The notes: generated from the letters alone by a model not told the origin. Counted from the first letter of the stretch, positions 9,529-17,834 are shown. The stretch: DNA of 54,560 nt from Nostoc sp. NMS7 (GCF_017115085.1 NZ_JABXKJ010000219.1:1-54560), one strand, 5' to 3'. Translations and numbers: made by a program.

Positions 9529-11198
9529 GCAATAAATTATTTCTTGAGGGAAGATGGAAAGAAGCGATCGCGCAATATCAAAAACTCCTAGAAATCCAAT
9601 CAGATGATGCAGATATTTATTGGAATTTAAGCTATTGCTATAGACAGTTAAACCTGCTAGATGAATATTTTAGTACTCTCCAGCAAGGAATTAAGCTTTA
9701 CCCTACAGATGAAAGACTACATTTTTCATTAATCATCGATTTGCGGCAGAATGGACGTATTCAAGAATCAATTTTAAGTGCCGATCATGCTGCTAAATGC
9801 TTCCCTGATGATTATACTTTTCAACTGCTCAAATATTTAACAGTTCCATCAATATATGAGAATCAGGCGGAAATTAACTTTTTTCGCCAGCGCTACACCC
9901 AAGGGCTGCAAAAGTTAATTCAGTATACATCTCTTAAAACTACACAAGAACAACATAGTGCTTTAGCAGGTATAGGTCGCCTCACAAACTTTTTCCTATC
10001 ATATCAAGCACAAAATGATATAGATTTGCAACGCCAATATGGAAACTTAGTGCATGAAATTATAGCTGTTAACTATCCACAATGGGTGGTTCCTTTATCT
10101 ATGCCTAAGCTTCAGCCTAATAAAAAAATTCGTATTGGTTACGTTTCCCATTATCTACATTCTTATAGTGGAACACTTTGGTTAACAGGTTGGTTGCGTC
10201 AGAGCAATCATGAAAGCTTTGAAATCTACTGCTATTACACAGGAAATGAGCCAGATCCAATTACCCAAAAATTTCAAGAATATAGTGATGTTTTCCACCA
10301 TATTCCTTATAATTTATCAGCAGCCTGTGAACAAATAATTGCTGATAAGCTGCACATTTTAGTTTTCCCCGAAATTGGGATGAATCCGCAAACTATGCAA
10401 ATGGCAGGTCTGCGGCTTGCGCCTGTGCAATGTGTCGCTTGGGGACATCCGGTAACAACTGGCTTACCGACAATTGATTACTTTTTATCTAGCGAGTTAA
10501 TGGAACCTGAAAATGGCCAAGAGCATTATTCAGAAAAATTAATTCGCTTGCCTAATATTGGCGTTTCTTATCCTAAACCGTATATTCCACCAGTTATCAA
10601 AACTCGCTCAGATTTTCAGCTACTAGATGATGCGGTTATCTATTTATGCTGTCAAGCTCCTTTCAAGTATCTACCGCAATATGATTTTATTTTTGCTGAA
10701 ATTGCTCGGCGTGTTCCACAGGCTAAATTTGTGTTTTTGCGTGGTACTTTACTTCAGCCACGCCTGAAGCGTGCTTTTGCCGCTATCGGTTTGAACAGCG
10801 AGGATTATTGTGTATTTATCAGTATTGCAGAGCGACTGGACTATCTAATGATTAACTTGCTTTCAGATGTTTATCTAGATACATTCACTTGGTCTGGTGG
10901 TAATACTACCTTAGAAGCGATCGCTTGTAATCTCCCCATTGTTACCTCTCCGGGAGAATTTATGCGCGGTCGTCACTCTGACAGCTTCCTGAAAATGCTA
11001 GGAGTGACAGATACTATAGCTGAAGATGAAACTGAATACATCGAGATTGCTGTTAAATTAGGACTAGACCCAGCTTGGCGACACAGCATTGCAGAGCAAA
11101 TGAGTCAAAATCACGACCGTCTGTTTGACGATAAAGCCTGTGTTGCAGGTTTAGAAGCCTTTTATATACAAGTTTGTAGTAAGCACTTCAGTGCTTAA
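9525..11198 (+). CDS. TPR/SPINDLY-family O-linked N-acetylglucosamine transferase
   Basis: The 557-residue protein has TPR-like helices at about 1-150 (LFLEGRWKEAIAQYQKLLEI) and a GT41 catalytic region at about 190-550: RIGYVSHYLHSYSG, PVQCVAWGHPVTTG, then TFTWSGGNTTLEAIACNLPI. GT41 enzymes add GlcNAc or fucose to Ser/Thr. The start is TTG at 9525, overlapping the TGA of the preceding gene; no ATG fits the TPR start, and this junction suggests translational coupling. The last nine residues and the stop (VCSKHFSA*) are encoded by a REP hairpin, so the C-terminus was probably rewritten by repeat insertion. A second GT41 gene lies 785 bases downstream on the other strand. Confidence 0.87.
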   Translation: MSNKLFLEGRWKEAIAQYQKLLEIQSDDADIYWNLSYCYRQLNLLDEYFSTLQQGIKLYPTDERLHFSLIIDLRQNGRIQESILSADHAAKCFPDDYTFQLLKYLTVPSIYENQAEINFFRQRYTQGLQKLIQYTSLKTTQEQHSALAGIGRLTNFFLSYQAQNDIDLQRQYGNLVHEIIAVNYPQWVVPLSMPKLQPNKKIRIGYVSHYLHSYSGTLWLTGWLRQSNHESFEIYCYYTGNEPDPITQKFQEYSDVFHHIPYNLSAACEQIIADKLHILVFPEIGMNPQTMQMAGLRLAPVQCVAWGHPVTTGLPTIDYFLSSELMEPENGQEHYSEKLIRLPNIGVSYPKPYIPPVIKTRSDFQLLDDAVIYLCCQAPFKYLPQYDFIFAEIARRVPQAKFVFLRGTLLQPRLKRAFAAIGLNSEDYCVFISIAERLDYLMINLLSDVYLDTFTWSGGNTTLEAIACNLPIVTSPGEFMRGRHSDSFLKMLGVTDTIAEDETEYIEIAVKLGLDPAWRHSIAEQMSQNHDRLFDDKACVAGLEAFYIQVCSKHFSA

Positions 11199-11275
11199 AT
11201 TTGTAATTAGAGAAGAGGACTAAAGTCCTCACTACGAACTTTTCAATTGTTTGTAGTCAGCACTTTAATGCTAAA
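11174..11275. repeat. Cluster of three REP-like hairpins upstream of the RAYT gene
   Basis: Three short imperfect hairpins lie at 11174-11197 (GTAGTAAGCACTTCAGTGCT), 11213-11239 (AGGACTAAAGTCCT then CACTACGAAC) and 11248-11272 (GTAGTCAGCACTTTAATGCT). Each has a GTAGT or ACTAC tag beside a variable stem. The first overlaps the 3' end of the glycosyltransferase gene. The alternating orientation resembles the paired REPs (BIMEs) that RAYT transposases act on. Confidence 0.8.
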
Positions 11276-11282
11276 AAAATCT

Positions 11283-11915
11283 ATGTATGAATATCGCAAA
11301 CTCACAGCAGAACAAAAAGCTGAACTAGTTAAATATCGCTTAAGCCAGGGTTATCCACCACACTCACCACCACATGAAGTACGAGATAAGCAATTTTATT
11401 TGCTAACGGTAGCTTGTTATGAACATCAGCGTCATATACACATTGAATCTCGTCGTCAGCAACTCCTAGATATGATTTTTGATAAGCTTGGTGGGAGTGT
11501 AAATGAAGAGAGAAGCGCTTCAGCGCTGACTACGAACTTAAGAATTTGTGCTTGGGTTGTTTTGCCTAATCACTATCATCTACTGGTTGATGTTGAAAAT
11601 TTTGATGTATTAGGTGAATTATTTCGGAGAATACATGGTGCGCTTTCTCGACAGTGGAATATAGAGGACAATATTACTAAGAGAAAAATTTGGTATCGTT
11701 GGAGCGATCGCGCTATTCGCTCGGAAAGACATTACTATACAACTCTTAACTATATTCATTACAACCCAGTTAAACATGGTTTAGTCAAATCTCCTTACGA
11801 CTGGGTTGAAAGTAGTGTTCACTGGTATTTACAAGCTTTTGGACGGCAATGGCTGCGTGATTGTTGGACTCAATATCCAGTCCAAGATTATGGTAAAGAT
11901 TGGGATAATTTTTAA
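11283..11915 (+). CDS. REP-associated tyrosine transposase (RAYT, Y1/HUH family)
   Basis: The 210-residue protein belongs to the Y1 transposase family that nicks and joins single-stranded DNA hairpins. It carries the HUH metal motif in VLPNHYHLLVDV, an upstream block (DKQFYLLTVACYEHQRHI) and a catalytic-tyrosine region near ERHYYTTLNYIHYNPVKHGL. The start was set at the ATG of MYEYRKLT; a longer frame from 11247 would translate a REP hairpin. A further REP hairpin lies inside the gene (11509-11537) and encodes ERSASALTTN between DKLGG and the HUH block, in frame. REP pairs flank both sides, so enzyme and substrate are together. It stands alone on its strand between two GT41 genes. Confidence 0.9.
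   Translation: MYEYRKLTAEQKAELVKYRLSQGYPPHSPPHEVRDKQFYLLTVACYEHQRHIHIESRRQQLLDMIFDKLGGSVNEERSASALTTNLRICAWVVLPNHYHLLVDVENFDVLGELFRRIHGALSRQWNIEDNITKRKIWYRWSDRAIRSERHYYTTLNYIHYNPVKHGLVKSPYDWVESSVHWYLQAFGRQWLRDCWTQYPVQDYGKDWDNF
11509..11537. repeat. REP hairpin inside the RAYT coding region
   Basis: AGCGCTTCAGCGCT followed by GACTACGAAC matches the flanking REPs (stem, TTCAG-type loop and ACTACGAAC tag). It is translated as ERSASALTTN within the transposase without a frame change. Related proteins, as recalled, lack this stretch. Confidence 0.75.
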
Positions 11916-11916
11916 T

Positions 11917-11981
11917 GTTCGTAGTAAGGGCTTCAGCCCTTATTAACAATCTATTTTCAGGGCTGAAGCCCTCACTACGAG
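11917..11981. repeat. Inverted pair of REP elements downstream of the RAYT gene
   Basis: REP units at 11917-11942 (GTTCGTAGTAAGGGCTTCAG...) and 11959-11981 (AGGGCTGAAGCCCTCACTAC...) are arranged head to head with a 16-base spacer. Together they can fold into one long hairpin. They lie between the convergent stops of the RAYT and ogtA genes and could act as a two-way terminator. Confidence 0.85.
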
Positions 11982-11982
11982 G

Positions 11983-14202
11983 TTATTTCCCCTCAATATA
12001 CTTCTGCCACATCTGCTCATAAGCCTTCTCCATTTCACGGGTAAACTGCTTGCCATTCCACAACGGTGCTGTTTGCCGCGATGCTTTCAGCTTCAAAGCC
12101 ACCTGCTGGCGTAAAACTTCATCCTTGCCCAAACGCACACCCCATTCTATATACTCTTCATCAGTCCAGGCAATGCCTTCTGTGATACCCGCATTTATCA
12201 TCATGGTGTAGCTGTTACGCGCTGCAAACTGTTCGCCAACTCGCGTCACCAAGGGGATACCCATCCACAATGTTTCTAGAGTTGTTGTCGCTCCGTTGTA
12301 GGGAAATGTATCTAATACAATATCAGCAATCCCTAAATTAGCACGATGAACTGCCTCTGAATGAACCATTGGTAAAAATCGTAATCGAGAACAATCTACA
12401 CCTTGTTCTTCGGCAATTTGATAAAAGAAGCGTTTAATTGTTTCCTCCTCAGAAAGTCCTTTAATCAAAAAGTAGCTGTTAGGTACTTGTTTGATAATTT
12501 GCATTTGCCACTTTGTCGTTTCTGGATGGCGTTTATATCCTCTTTGGGCGCTGAGATATACAACGGCATCCATAGGAATATCCAAGTCATCGCGGCGGAG
12601 AGTTGGCACACCAATTTCAAAACCATCTACTGCTATGTAAGTTTGAGGTAATCGCCAAATTTTCTCTGTATAATAATTTTGTGCATCATCTGGTAGTACA
12701 TAAGGGTCTGCGATAAAGTAATCAATTGCAGGTATACCTGATGCATCCCACCCTAGCCAAGTAACTTGAATTGGGGCTGGCTTAAGTGCCATCACTTCAC
12801 AAGTAACATCTAGAGTAATGCTATCAAGGTCAACTAAAATATCAATTTTATCTTGATATATCTGGTCAGCATTTTGTAGGCCATTCATACCTAATTTCCA
12901 AGCTTTTCCTGGCTGATTTAGATACCACTCTTGGAGATTGTCAGTTACTAATTTGTAGCCAACAAAATAAGTATGAATATCAAATTTATCTCGATCATGA
13001 TGTTGAAATAACCAGCGAGCTAGCCAACCAACAGAATGATTCCTTAAACCGTAAGATATATAACCAATTTTTATTTTTCTCGGATGGTGTATTAAAGATT
13101 GATGATTAATAATTTCATGATCATAGTTTTTTCCTTGTGATTGGCCAAGAGCTTGAATATAATTATTAAAAATCCCAGCTACCTGATTATGAATAGCTCG
13201 GAAATCAGCAGGAGCATCTTTAATGTGAGGTATCGCAAAAGATGGCACAAGTAACCGTAATATTCTTCCTTCTTCTATAGGAATTCGTTCAGCTTTAATA
13301 AACTGTTGAAACACAGTTTCTAATTCTTGACAAGTTGTACATACCTCTTGCCAATATCCTCCTGCTGACATTAGACCCCTTAACAGCAAATGGAGGGCAA
13401 AAATTTTATCAGCCAAGTTTTCTGATAAAGAATAACATAACTTAGCTGTCTCTATGCCCTGAGAATAATTACGAGCATCTTGATAAAAAGCCGCTAAGTG
13501 CCGCAAAACTTCTACATTATCTGGCTCCAATCGTAAATACAATTCTAGTACAGATGATGCTAGTACAGGGTTTAGTAAACTATGACCAATTTCCATAGCA
13601 GCAGGAAGCAGTATAGAGAAGCATTGATGAGGATCAGAGAAATAAGACAGACTAGCTTCTATTAAATTTAGATTAATTGGATGTAAGGGTATAGTATTTA
13701 AAATTTCTTTTAAAACTTGGATTAATAATTCGCTATTAATTTCTATACTTTCTTTTATATTTAAGCTTTCAATTAATCTCCACTCATTCAAATCATCAAT
13801 TTGTTCAAACTTTTGCAATTTGATAGAAAGTATAAGAATTTGAAGCCAATTATTTATATAACTAGGATTAATTTCCCGCATATGCTGGCGAATTAACCAA
13901 GCAAGGGAATATTCTGCCAGTGTTTCACGCCTTTCAGCTTCTATTTGCAAAACTTGAAATAGTTCATTTGTCCAAATTGGTAACTGTTCTTCATCTGCCT
14001 CTGTCATTGGCAGCATCCAAGTCATTTGAGCTTCTGCTTCTTGCCCTTGCAATAGCAACAGTAACCCTAAATGCCAATAATAATAAAGAGTATTTGGTTC
14101 TATTGCTATTGCTTGTTCATATAACTGTGCTGCTTGCGAATATTTTTCTTGAATTAAGTATTGTTCAGCTTGATTTTGCCAATTATATATATCAGTAATC
14201 AT
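11983..14202 (-). CDS. ogtA: SPINDLY-family O-linked N-acetylglucosamine transferase, OgtA-like
   Basis: The protein has about 739 residues, with TPR-like helices from the N-terminus to about 330 (AAQLYEQAIAIEPNTLYYYW is a clear unit) and a GT41 catalytic region at about 375-735: KIGYISYGLRNHSVGWLARW, PIQVTWLGWDASGIPAIDYF, then DTFPYNGATTTLETLWMGIP. It probably glycosylates Ser/Thr of cell proteins. The start was placed at MITDIYNWQNQAEQ (14202), with CAGAGAA upstream; a longer frame to 14280 would translate a MITE-like repeat. The gene lies downstream of pilA on the same strand. In Nostoc punctiforme a GT41 gene next to pilA, ogtA, is needed for hormogonium motility (recalled), so this is likely its orthologue. 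The terminator-like hairpin between the two would lower its level relative to pilin. Confidence 0.88.
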   Translation of the reverse strand: MITDIYNWQNQAEQYLIQEKYSQAAQLYEQAIAIEPNTLYYYWHLGLLLLLQGQEAEAQMTWMLPMTEADEEQLPIWTNELFQVLQIEAERRETLAEYSLAWLIRQHMREINPSYINNWLQILILSIKLQKFEQIDDLNEWRLIESLNIKESIEINSELLIQVLKEILNTIPLHPINLNLIEASLSYFSDPHQCFSILLPAAMEIGHSLLNPVLASSVLELYLRLEPDNVEVLRHLAAFYQDARNYSQGIETAKLCYSLSENLADKIFALHLLLRGLMSAGGYWQEVCTTCQELETVFQQFIKAERIPIEEGRILRLLVPSFAIPHIKDAPADFRAIHNQVAGIFNNYIQALGQSQGKNYDHEIINHQSLIHHPRKIKIGYISYGLRNHSVGWLARWLFQHHDRDKFDIHTYFVGYKLVTDNLQEWYLNQPGKAWKLGMNGLQNADQIYQDKIDILVDLDSITLDVTCEVMALKPAPIQVTWLGWDASGIPAIDYFIADPYVLPDDAQNYYTEKIWRLPQTYIAVDGFEIGVPTLRRDDLDIPMDAVVYLSAQRGYKRHPETTKWQMQIIKQVPNSYFLIKGLSEEETIKRFFYQIAEEQGVDCSRLRFLPMVHSEAVHRANLGIADIVLDTFPYNGATTTLETLWMGIPLVTRVGEQFAARNSYTMMINAGITEGIAWTDEEYIEWGVRLGKDEVLRQQVALKLKASRQTAPLWNGKQFTREMEKAYEQMWQKYIEGK

Positions 14203-14252
14203 TGTAATTCTCTGAGAAAATTTTATGAAGAATATACTTGTGAACGACTTCA

Positions 14253-14343
14253 TAGGCATCTCCGAAAATGACATAGGCACAATTCATGAACTGTCCCTAC
14301 CAAGGATTTCGGCCAACGCATAATTAATTTCTGGAGATGTCTA
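14253..14343. mobile_element. Small MITE-like element between pilA and ogtA
   Basis: The 91-bp segment starts TAGGCATCTCC and ends GGAGATGTCTA, a terminal inverted repeat with one mismatch. It codes for nothing and sits about 50 bases upstream of the ogtA start, so it may affect ogtA leader RNA. No clear target duplication was seen, so its mobile nature is less sure. Confidence 0.55.
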
Positions 14344-14351
14344 ATGGAAAT

Positions 14352-14379
14352 AAAGTGGATAGAAGCATCTACCCACTTT
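14352..14379 (-). terminator. Terminator-like hairpin after pilA
   Basis: AAAGTGGATAGA and TCTACCCACTTT form a 12-bp stem with one mismatch and an AGCA loop. On the minus strand it is followed by ATTTCC, a short T-rich run. It lies about 50 bases past the pilA stop and before ogtA, so it may end most pilin transcripts while letting some continue. Confidence 0.6.
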
Positions 14380-14429
14380 GGAAACTATCTTGTTGAGAGA
14401 CAATTTATATACTGTTTGTCCTTGGTTGC

Positions 14430-14996
14430 TTACTTACCCAAAGAGGTGAAGTTGTTGGGACAAGTCATTACTCCAGGGGTAGCGAGGTAGGTAAAAGTAG
14501 TGCCACTTGCATTTGTACCACTGTTAGACATGGGAGAATTAGATTCACACAAAAGACCTATTGTAGTAGCTTCACTGGTAGCACCTATGTTTGTCACCTC
14601 TACACCACCAACATAGCTTTTGAGAGGTGCACCGACTACATTTACTGATGCTTGGTTGGTTACTAAAGCACCAGTGCCGGACAAAGTACCAGTAATTGTG
14701 TATGCGTAATTTACGGTTTGTGATTGAATACCAAGTCCTAAGCTACTAATTGAACTTGAAAATGCAGTATTTTCTAAGTAATAAGCTTGCTGCGCGCGGT
14801 TCAACGAACCTGTATAAGTTTTAGCTTCTGACTGCTTGGCTTTGTTAGCTTGGTTCAAGAAAGAAGGCAAAGCGATCGCAGATAAAATACCGATGATGAT
14901 AATTACTACTAGTAATTCAATAAGTGTAAAACCCTCATCTCCCTTCTTCTTGGCGAGGATGTGTTGGAGAAACTTGGCTTTTAGTTCGGTTTTCAT
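14430..14996 (-). CDS. pilA: Type IV major pilin
   Basis: The 188-residue prepilin has a basic leader ending in GDEG, the prepilin peptidase site G22|F23, and the class-defining FTLIELLVV helix with E27 at position +5. The hydrophobic helix runs to about residue 48. A globular domain follows with a C-terminal cysteine pair (C150 and C179) that would close the D-loop. The protein would be cleaved and methylated by PilD and assembled into pili for motility or DNA uptake. The Ser/Thr- and Gly-rich C-terminal half offers many possible O-glycosylation sites. GGAA upstream of the ATG supports this start. The downstream gene on the same strand is the ogtA-like glycosyltransferase. Confidence 0.95.
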   Translation of the reverse strand: MKTELKAKFLQHILAKKKGDEGFTLIELLVVIIIIGILSAIALPSFLNQANKAKQSEAKTYTGSLNRAQQAYYLENTAFSSSISSLGLGIQSQTVNYAYTITGTLSGTGALVTNQASVNVVGAPLKSYVGGVEVTNIGATSEATTIGLLCESNSPMSNSGTNASGTTFTYLATPGVMTCPNNFTSLGK

Positions 14997-15099
14997 AAGT
15001 GTTTTTCCGGGGGTAGGAAGTGGTTGGGTGTTCTAGATGTAACTTACCCAACTGCGATCGGTTTCCTATCACCCCACCTAAAAAAACTTTTGCCTATAT

Positions 15100-15216
15100 T
15101 TATTCAAACTCAGGTGGCCACAGCTCTAATATTGCCAGTTCCCAACCTGGTAGCAAGTCTGGTAATCTGAGCGTGTCGCCATTCTGCAATATCACCGGAG
15201 CTTGGTTTAGTCTATA
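15100..15216 (-). pseudogene. 3' remnant of a Uma2 family endonuclease (DUF820)
   Basis: Only about 38 codons remain: YRLNQAPVILQNGDTLRLPD, then LLPGWELAILELWPPEFE and a stop. This matches the C-terminal end of Uma2/DUF820 proteins, PD-(D/E)XK-type nucleases that are abundant in cyanobacteria. The catalytic core is missing. Upstream, the frame runs straight into the antisense of a Rpn/DUF2887 remnant, so the gene was cut by a rearrangement at about 15217. Confidence 0.65.
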
Positions 15217-15217
15217 A

Positions 15218-15427
15218 ACTGTTGAGGAAATTGAAGCCATGCTTGATTTAGATGAATTCCAAAATACTCGATTGTACGAGAGTATCTTGGAAAAGACAAA
15301 GCCGAAAACAGAATTAGAAACAAAATTGAAATTAATCTCAAAATATGTTGAGAAAGGTATGAGCATTCAAGAAATATCAGAATTTTTAGAATTAGATGTT
15401 GAAATTATCAGAAAATACTTGCAATAA
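15218..15427 (+). pseudogene. 3' remnant of a Rpn/DUF2887 family nuclease, copy 1
   Basis: The frame TVEEIEAMLDLDEFQNTRLY followed by SILEKTK and a C-terminal MSIQEISEFLELDVEIIRKY helix matches the end of Rpn-family recombination-promoting nucleases (DUF2887/DUF4351-like) found widely in Nostoc. The nuclease domain is absent. The stop TAA at 15425 replaces a GAA codon that is still present in copy 2 downstream, so this copy lost its last residues to a nonsense change. A short 62-codon frame from 15239 could still be translated but is unlikely to work. Confidence 0.65.
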
Positions 15428-15463
15428 CAGCCTTAGAGGTTGTTTGAAAAGTATTAGGCCAAT

Positions 15464-15573
15464 AGAATTCGCTACTACACAAGCAAAGTCCAAAGTCCAC
15501 CTCCGTGGACTAACGGGAAATCAACGGTTTTTAACCCACGGAGGTGGGTTTTGTCTGTGTAGCCGCGATTTCT
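15464..15573. repeat. Hairpin-forming dispersed repeat between the two DUF2887 remnants
   Basis: Outer arms GAATTCGCTACTACACAA and TGTGTAGCCGCGATTTC are roughly complementary, and an inner pair, CCACCTCCGTGG (15497) and CCCACGGAGGTGGG (15535), is nearly perfect. The whole can fold into one long hairpin. I recall similar hairpins scattered through cyanobacterial genomes. It has no coding capacity. Confidence 0.75.
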
Positions 15574-15595
15574 AATCGCCAGGATACTATAGAAT

Positions 15596-15856
15596 GAAAA
15601 TCTTCAAAAGAAAGTGCTAGCATTTATCCAAGCGATTGTATTTTATAAGTTTCCCAATCTTGCTTTAGAGGAAATTGAAGCATAGCTTCATTTAGATGAA
15701 TTACAAAATACTCGATTGTACGAGAGTATTTTGGAAAAGACAAAATTTAAATTAGTCCCAAAACTTACTGAGAGAAATATGAGTATTAAAGAAATAGCAG
15801 AGTTGCTAGAATTAGATGTTGAAATTATCAGTAAATATCTGCAAGAACAGTCTTAG
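15596..15856 (+). pseudogene. 3' remnant of a Rpn/DUF2887 family nuclease, copy 2
   Basis: An 86-codon frame reads KKVLAFIQAIVFYKFPNLAL, EEIEA, a TAG at 15683, then LHLDELQNTRLYESILEKTK and a terminal helix ending KYLQEQS. Apart from the amber codon the frame is open, and it aligns with copy 1 at 15218. The downstream flanks of the copies also match (CTTAGAGG.TGTTTGAAAAG), so this is a segmental duplication. The N-terminal nuclease domain is gone. Confidence 0.7.
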
Positions 15857-16402
15857 AGGATGTTTGAAAAGCATCGTTATTAACATCACAACCGGCGAAA
15901 CCTAAATTTAATTTTTTCTTTACTTTTTCTTTGACTTTCCGTAGCGATCGCCCAAATGGTCGCACATAAACCTTTTTTGGTAACTCCTTTGTATTTAAAC
16001 TTTAGGATGATACATAAAAAATGATCCTTAGAATACTTTTCTGTGCAAGTAAAAACTATATATTTTGCACATCTAGCACAGTAGGAAACGCCGAGGGGGA
16101 GACTAGGTAAAAGCTAAAACGTACAAGATAAAAAGTAAAAGGTAAATTTACTTCTTCATTTTTGCTTTCTTTCTATCCTTGTGACGCAAGCATTTAGCCT
16201 ACTCACTCTTGGCGTTTTAATTTTTCCTTTCTCCGCCGTAGCAAGTTCACAACAGCTACGACGGAGTTTTGTTTTCTTTGTTTCTCACGTCTAGATTTAG
16301 TTTTTTTAAACTTCCTTCGTATTTAAGTTAATAACCTTCATTTAATGATTTGTCAAGATATTTCGGAAAATATTTTAGATGAAGAATTCAGATGGCTATT
16401 GG
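15857..16402. other. Intergenic region, AT-rich, no gene seen
   Basis: No frame with a recognisable product was found. The only structure is an imperfect hairpin at 16231-16266 (CTCCGCCGTAGC / GCTACGACGGAG, one mismatch) followed by TTTTGTTTTC on the plus strand. This could be a terminator, though no plus-strand gene is immediately upstream. It lies downstream of the ankyrin gene, which runs on the minus strand. Confidence 0.5.
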
Positions 16403-17686
16403 CTACTCTTGCGCCCCAGCTTTTTGCAGACTCCGCACGACATTCTTATAACCATTAAATTCTGCAATCATCAAAGCAGTATAACCGCCCCGGTTTTTCA
16501 AATTCACATCTGCCCCGGCTTGGAGTAATAACTGCACAATTTCGTCATAACCTGATGAGGCAGCCCACATTAATGATGTTGCCCTCGCTGAGTCTTGAAA
16601 ATTCACATCTGCCCCCTTTGCCAGCAGCAAATGTATGATCTCTGTGTACTTGCGTTCGGTTGCCTTGATCAAAGCAGTTTTGCCCTCATCCCCCGGAGTG
16701 TTGGCATCAGCACCATAGTCTAGCAACACTTTCACTGTTTGGGTATGTCCTTGTGATGCAGCCAGAATCAAAGGTACTTCACCAAGGTTTTCCCCAGTAA
16801 TATCTCCCCCAGAATCCAGCAGTGCCTTGACAATTTCGCTGTGTCCCTGCAATGCTGCTATAAGCAGTGGCGTATCACCCAGATGGTTTCTAATTTGGAC
16901 ATCTGCACCTCTGTTAAGTAACACTTGCACGACATCAATGTAGCCTTCCACAACGGCAAGATGTAGGGCAGTTTCATCATCTTGGTCTTGGAGATTAATC
17001 TCGGCACCTCGATCTAGTAAAGCTGCTGCGATCGCACTCTGTCCAGCTGCTGCTGCTGCCGATAAAGCAGTTCCACCATCAGCGTTTTTCACATTCACAT
17101 CCGCCCCTGCTGCTAGGAGTGCTTCCACAATCTTCAGATGTCCCAAGTCTGCCGCTAGCATTAAGACTGTCTCACCCTCCTGATCTTGAATATTGACATC
17201 GACACCAGTTTGGAGAATTGCTTCTATAACTTCTATTTTTCCCTGCTTAACGGCGAGTTTCAAGGCAGTATCATCATCTTTATCTACGATATTAACTTGG
17301 GCGTTAGCAGCCAATAAGACTCGCACTACATCAATATGACCTTTGAGTACTGCTGCCATTAAAGCTGTGCTGCCATCTTCATTAGTGGCATTAACATCAG
17401 CACCTCTGGATAGTAAAAGCTGCACAATGTCAAGCTGTTTGGCACTAGCTGCCAACATCAAAGCCGTCAAACCATAGAGTTTTCTGGGCAAGTTGATATT
17501 TGCCCCGGCATCTAGCAGCGATCGCGCAATTTCGGTGTAGCCTAAATTTGCAGCAAACATTAACGCCGTCGTGCCTTGGCGATCGCACGCATCCACTAAG
17601 GCACCAGCAGCCAGTAGCGCACACAGCCCTTTGATATCACCACTTTTAGCAGCTTTTAGCAGCAAAGTATCGTTGTTTTCAGTCAT
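16403..17686 (-). CDS. Ankyrin repeat protein with 13 repeats
   Basis: The 427-residue protein is made almost wholly of about 13 ankyrin repeats of 33 residues. The consensus is visible throughout (G.TALM.AA..G...IV..LL..GADVN), with examples GSTALMAAVLKGHIDVVRVL and GGTALSAAAAAGQSAIAAAL. The first and last repeats look like caps. There is no signal peptide, membrane segment or catalytic domain, so it should be a cytosolic protein-binding solenoid. Its partner is unknown. No co-directional neighbour is close; a TnpB element lies upstream. The high repeat identity suggests growth by internal duplication. Confidence 0.95.
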   Translation of the reverse strand: MTENNDTLLLKAAKSGDIKGLCALLAAGALVDACDRQGTTALMFAANLGYTEIARSLLDAGANINLPRKLYGLTALMLAASAKQLDIVQLLLSRGADVNATNEDGSTALMAAVLKGHIDVVRVLLAANAQVNIVDKDDDTALKLAVKQGKIEVIEAILQTGVDVNIQDQEGETVLMLAADLGHLKIVEALLAAGADVNVKNADGGTALSAAAAAGQSAIAAALLDRGAEINLQDQDDETALHLAVVEGYIDVVQVLLNRGADVQIRNHLGDTPLLIAALQGHSEIVKALLDSGGDITGENLGEVPLILAASQGHTQTVKVLLDYGADANTPGDEGKTALIKATERKYTEIIHLLLAKGADVNFQDSARATSLMWAASSGYDEIVQLLLQAGADVNLKNRGGYTALMIAEFNGYKNVVRSLQKAGAQE

Positions 17687-17780
17687 GGATGAGATCCCAC
17701 ACAGGGGCTTTTGTTCGTCTAACCTTAAAATTTAGCTGAAACAGCAGAAACCCCACATCTCACTCGAATGAGCGTGGGAC

Positions 17781-17834
17781 GGCAGTTGCTTTAAGTCGGC
17801 AGAACCGCCCAACGCACTGCCTCATGAATGCGAG
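17781..17834. repeat. Structured repeat upstream of the TnpB unit
   Basis: GGCAGTTGC (17781) can pair with GCACTGCC (17815-17822) with one bulge, around an inner CGG/CCG stem. A second small hairpin, CCTC...GAGG, follows to 17834. I recall similar sequences dispersed in cyanobacterial genomes. It may be the left-end hairpin of the IS605-type element or an independent repeat. Confidence 0.45.

Noticed and set aside
14203..14280. Longer ogtA start (26 extra residues)
   Set aside because: The extension is encoded partly by a MITE-like element and lacks homology; ATG at 14202 fits better.
16231..16266. Terminator for the ankyrin gene
   Set aside because: The hairpin's T-rich side faces the plus strand, whereas the ankyrin gene is on the minus strand.
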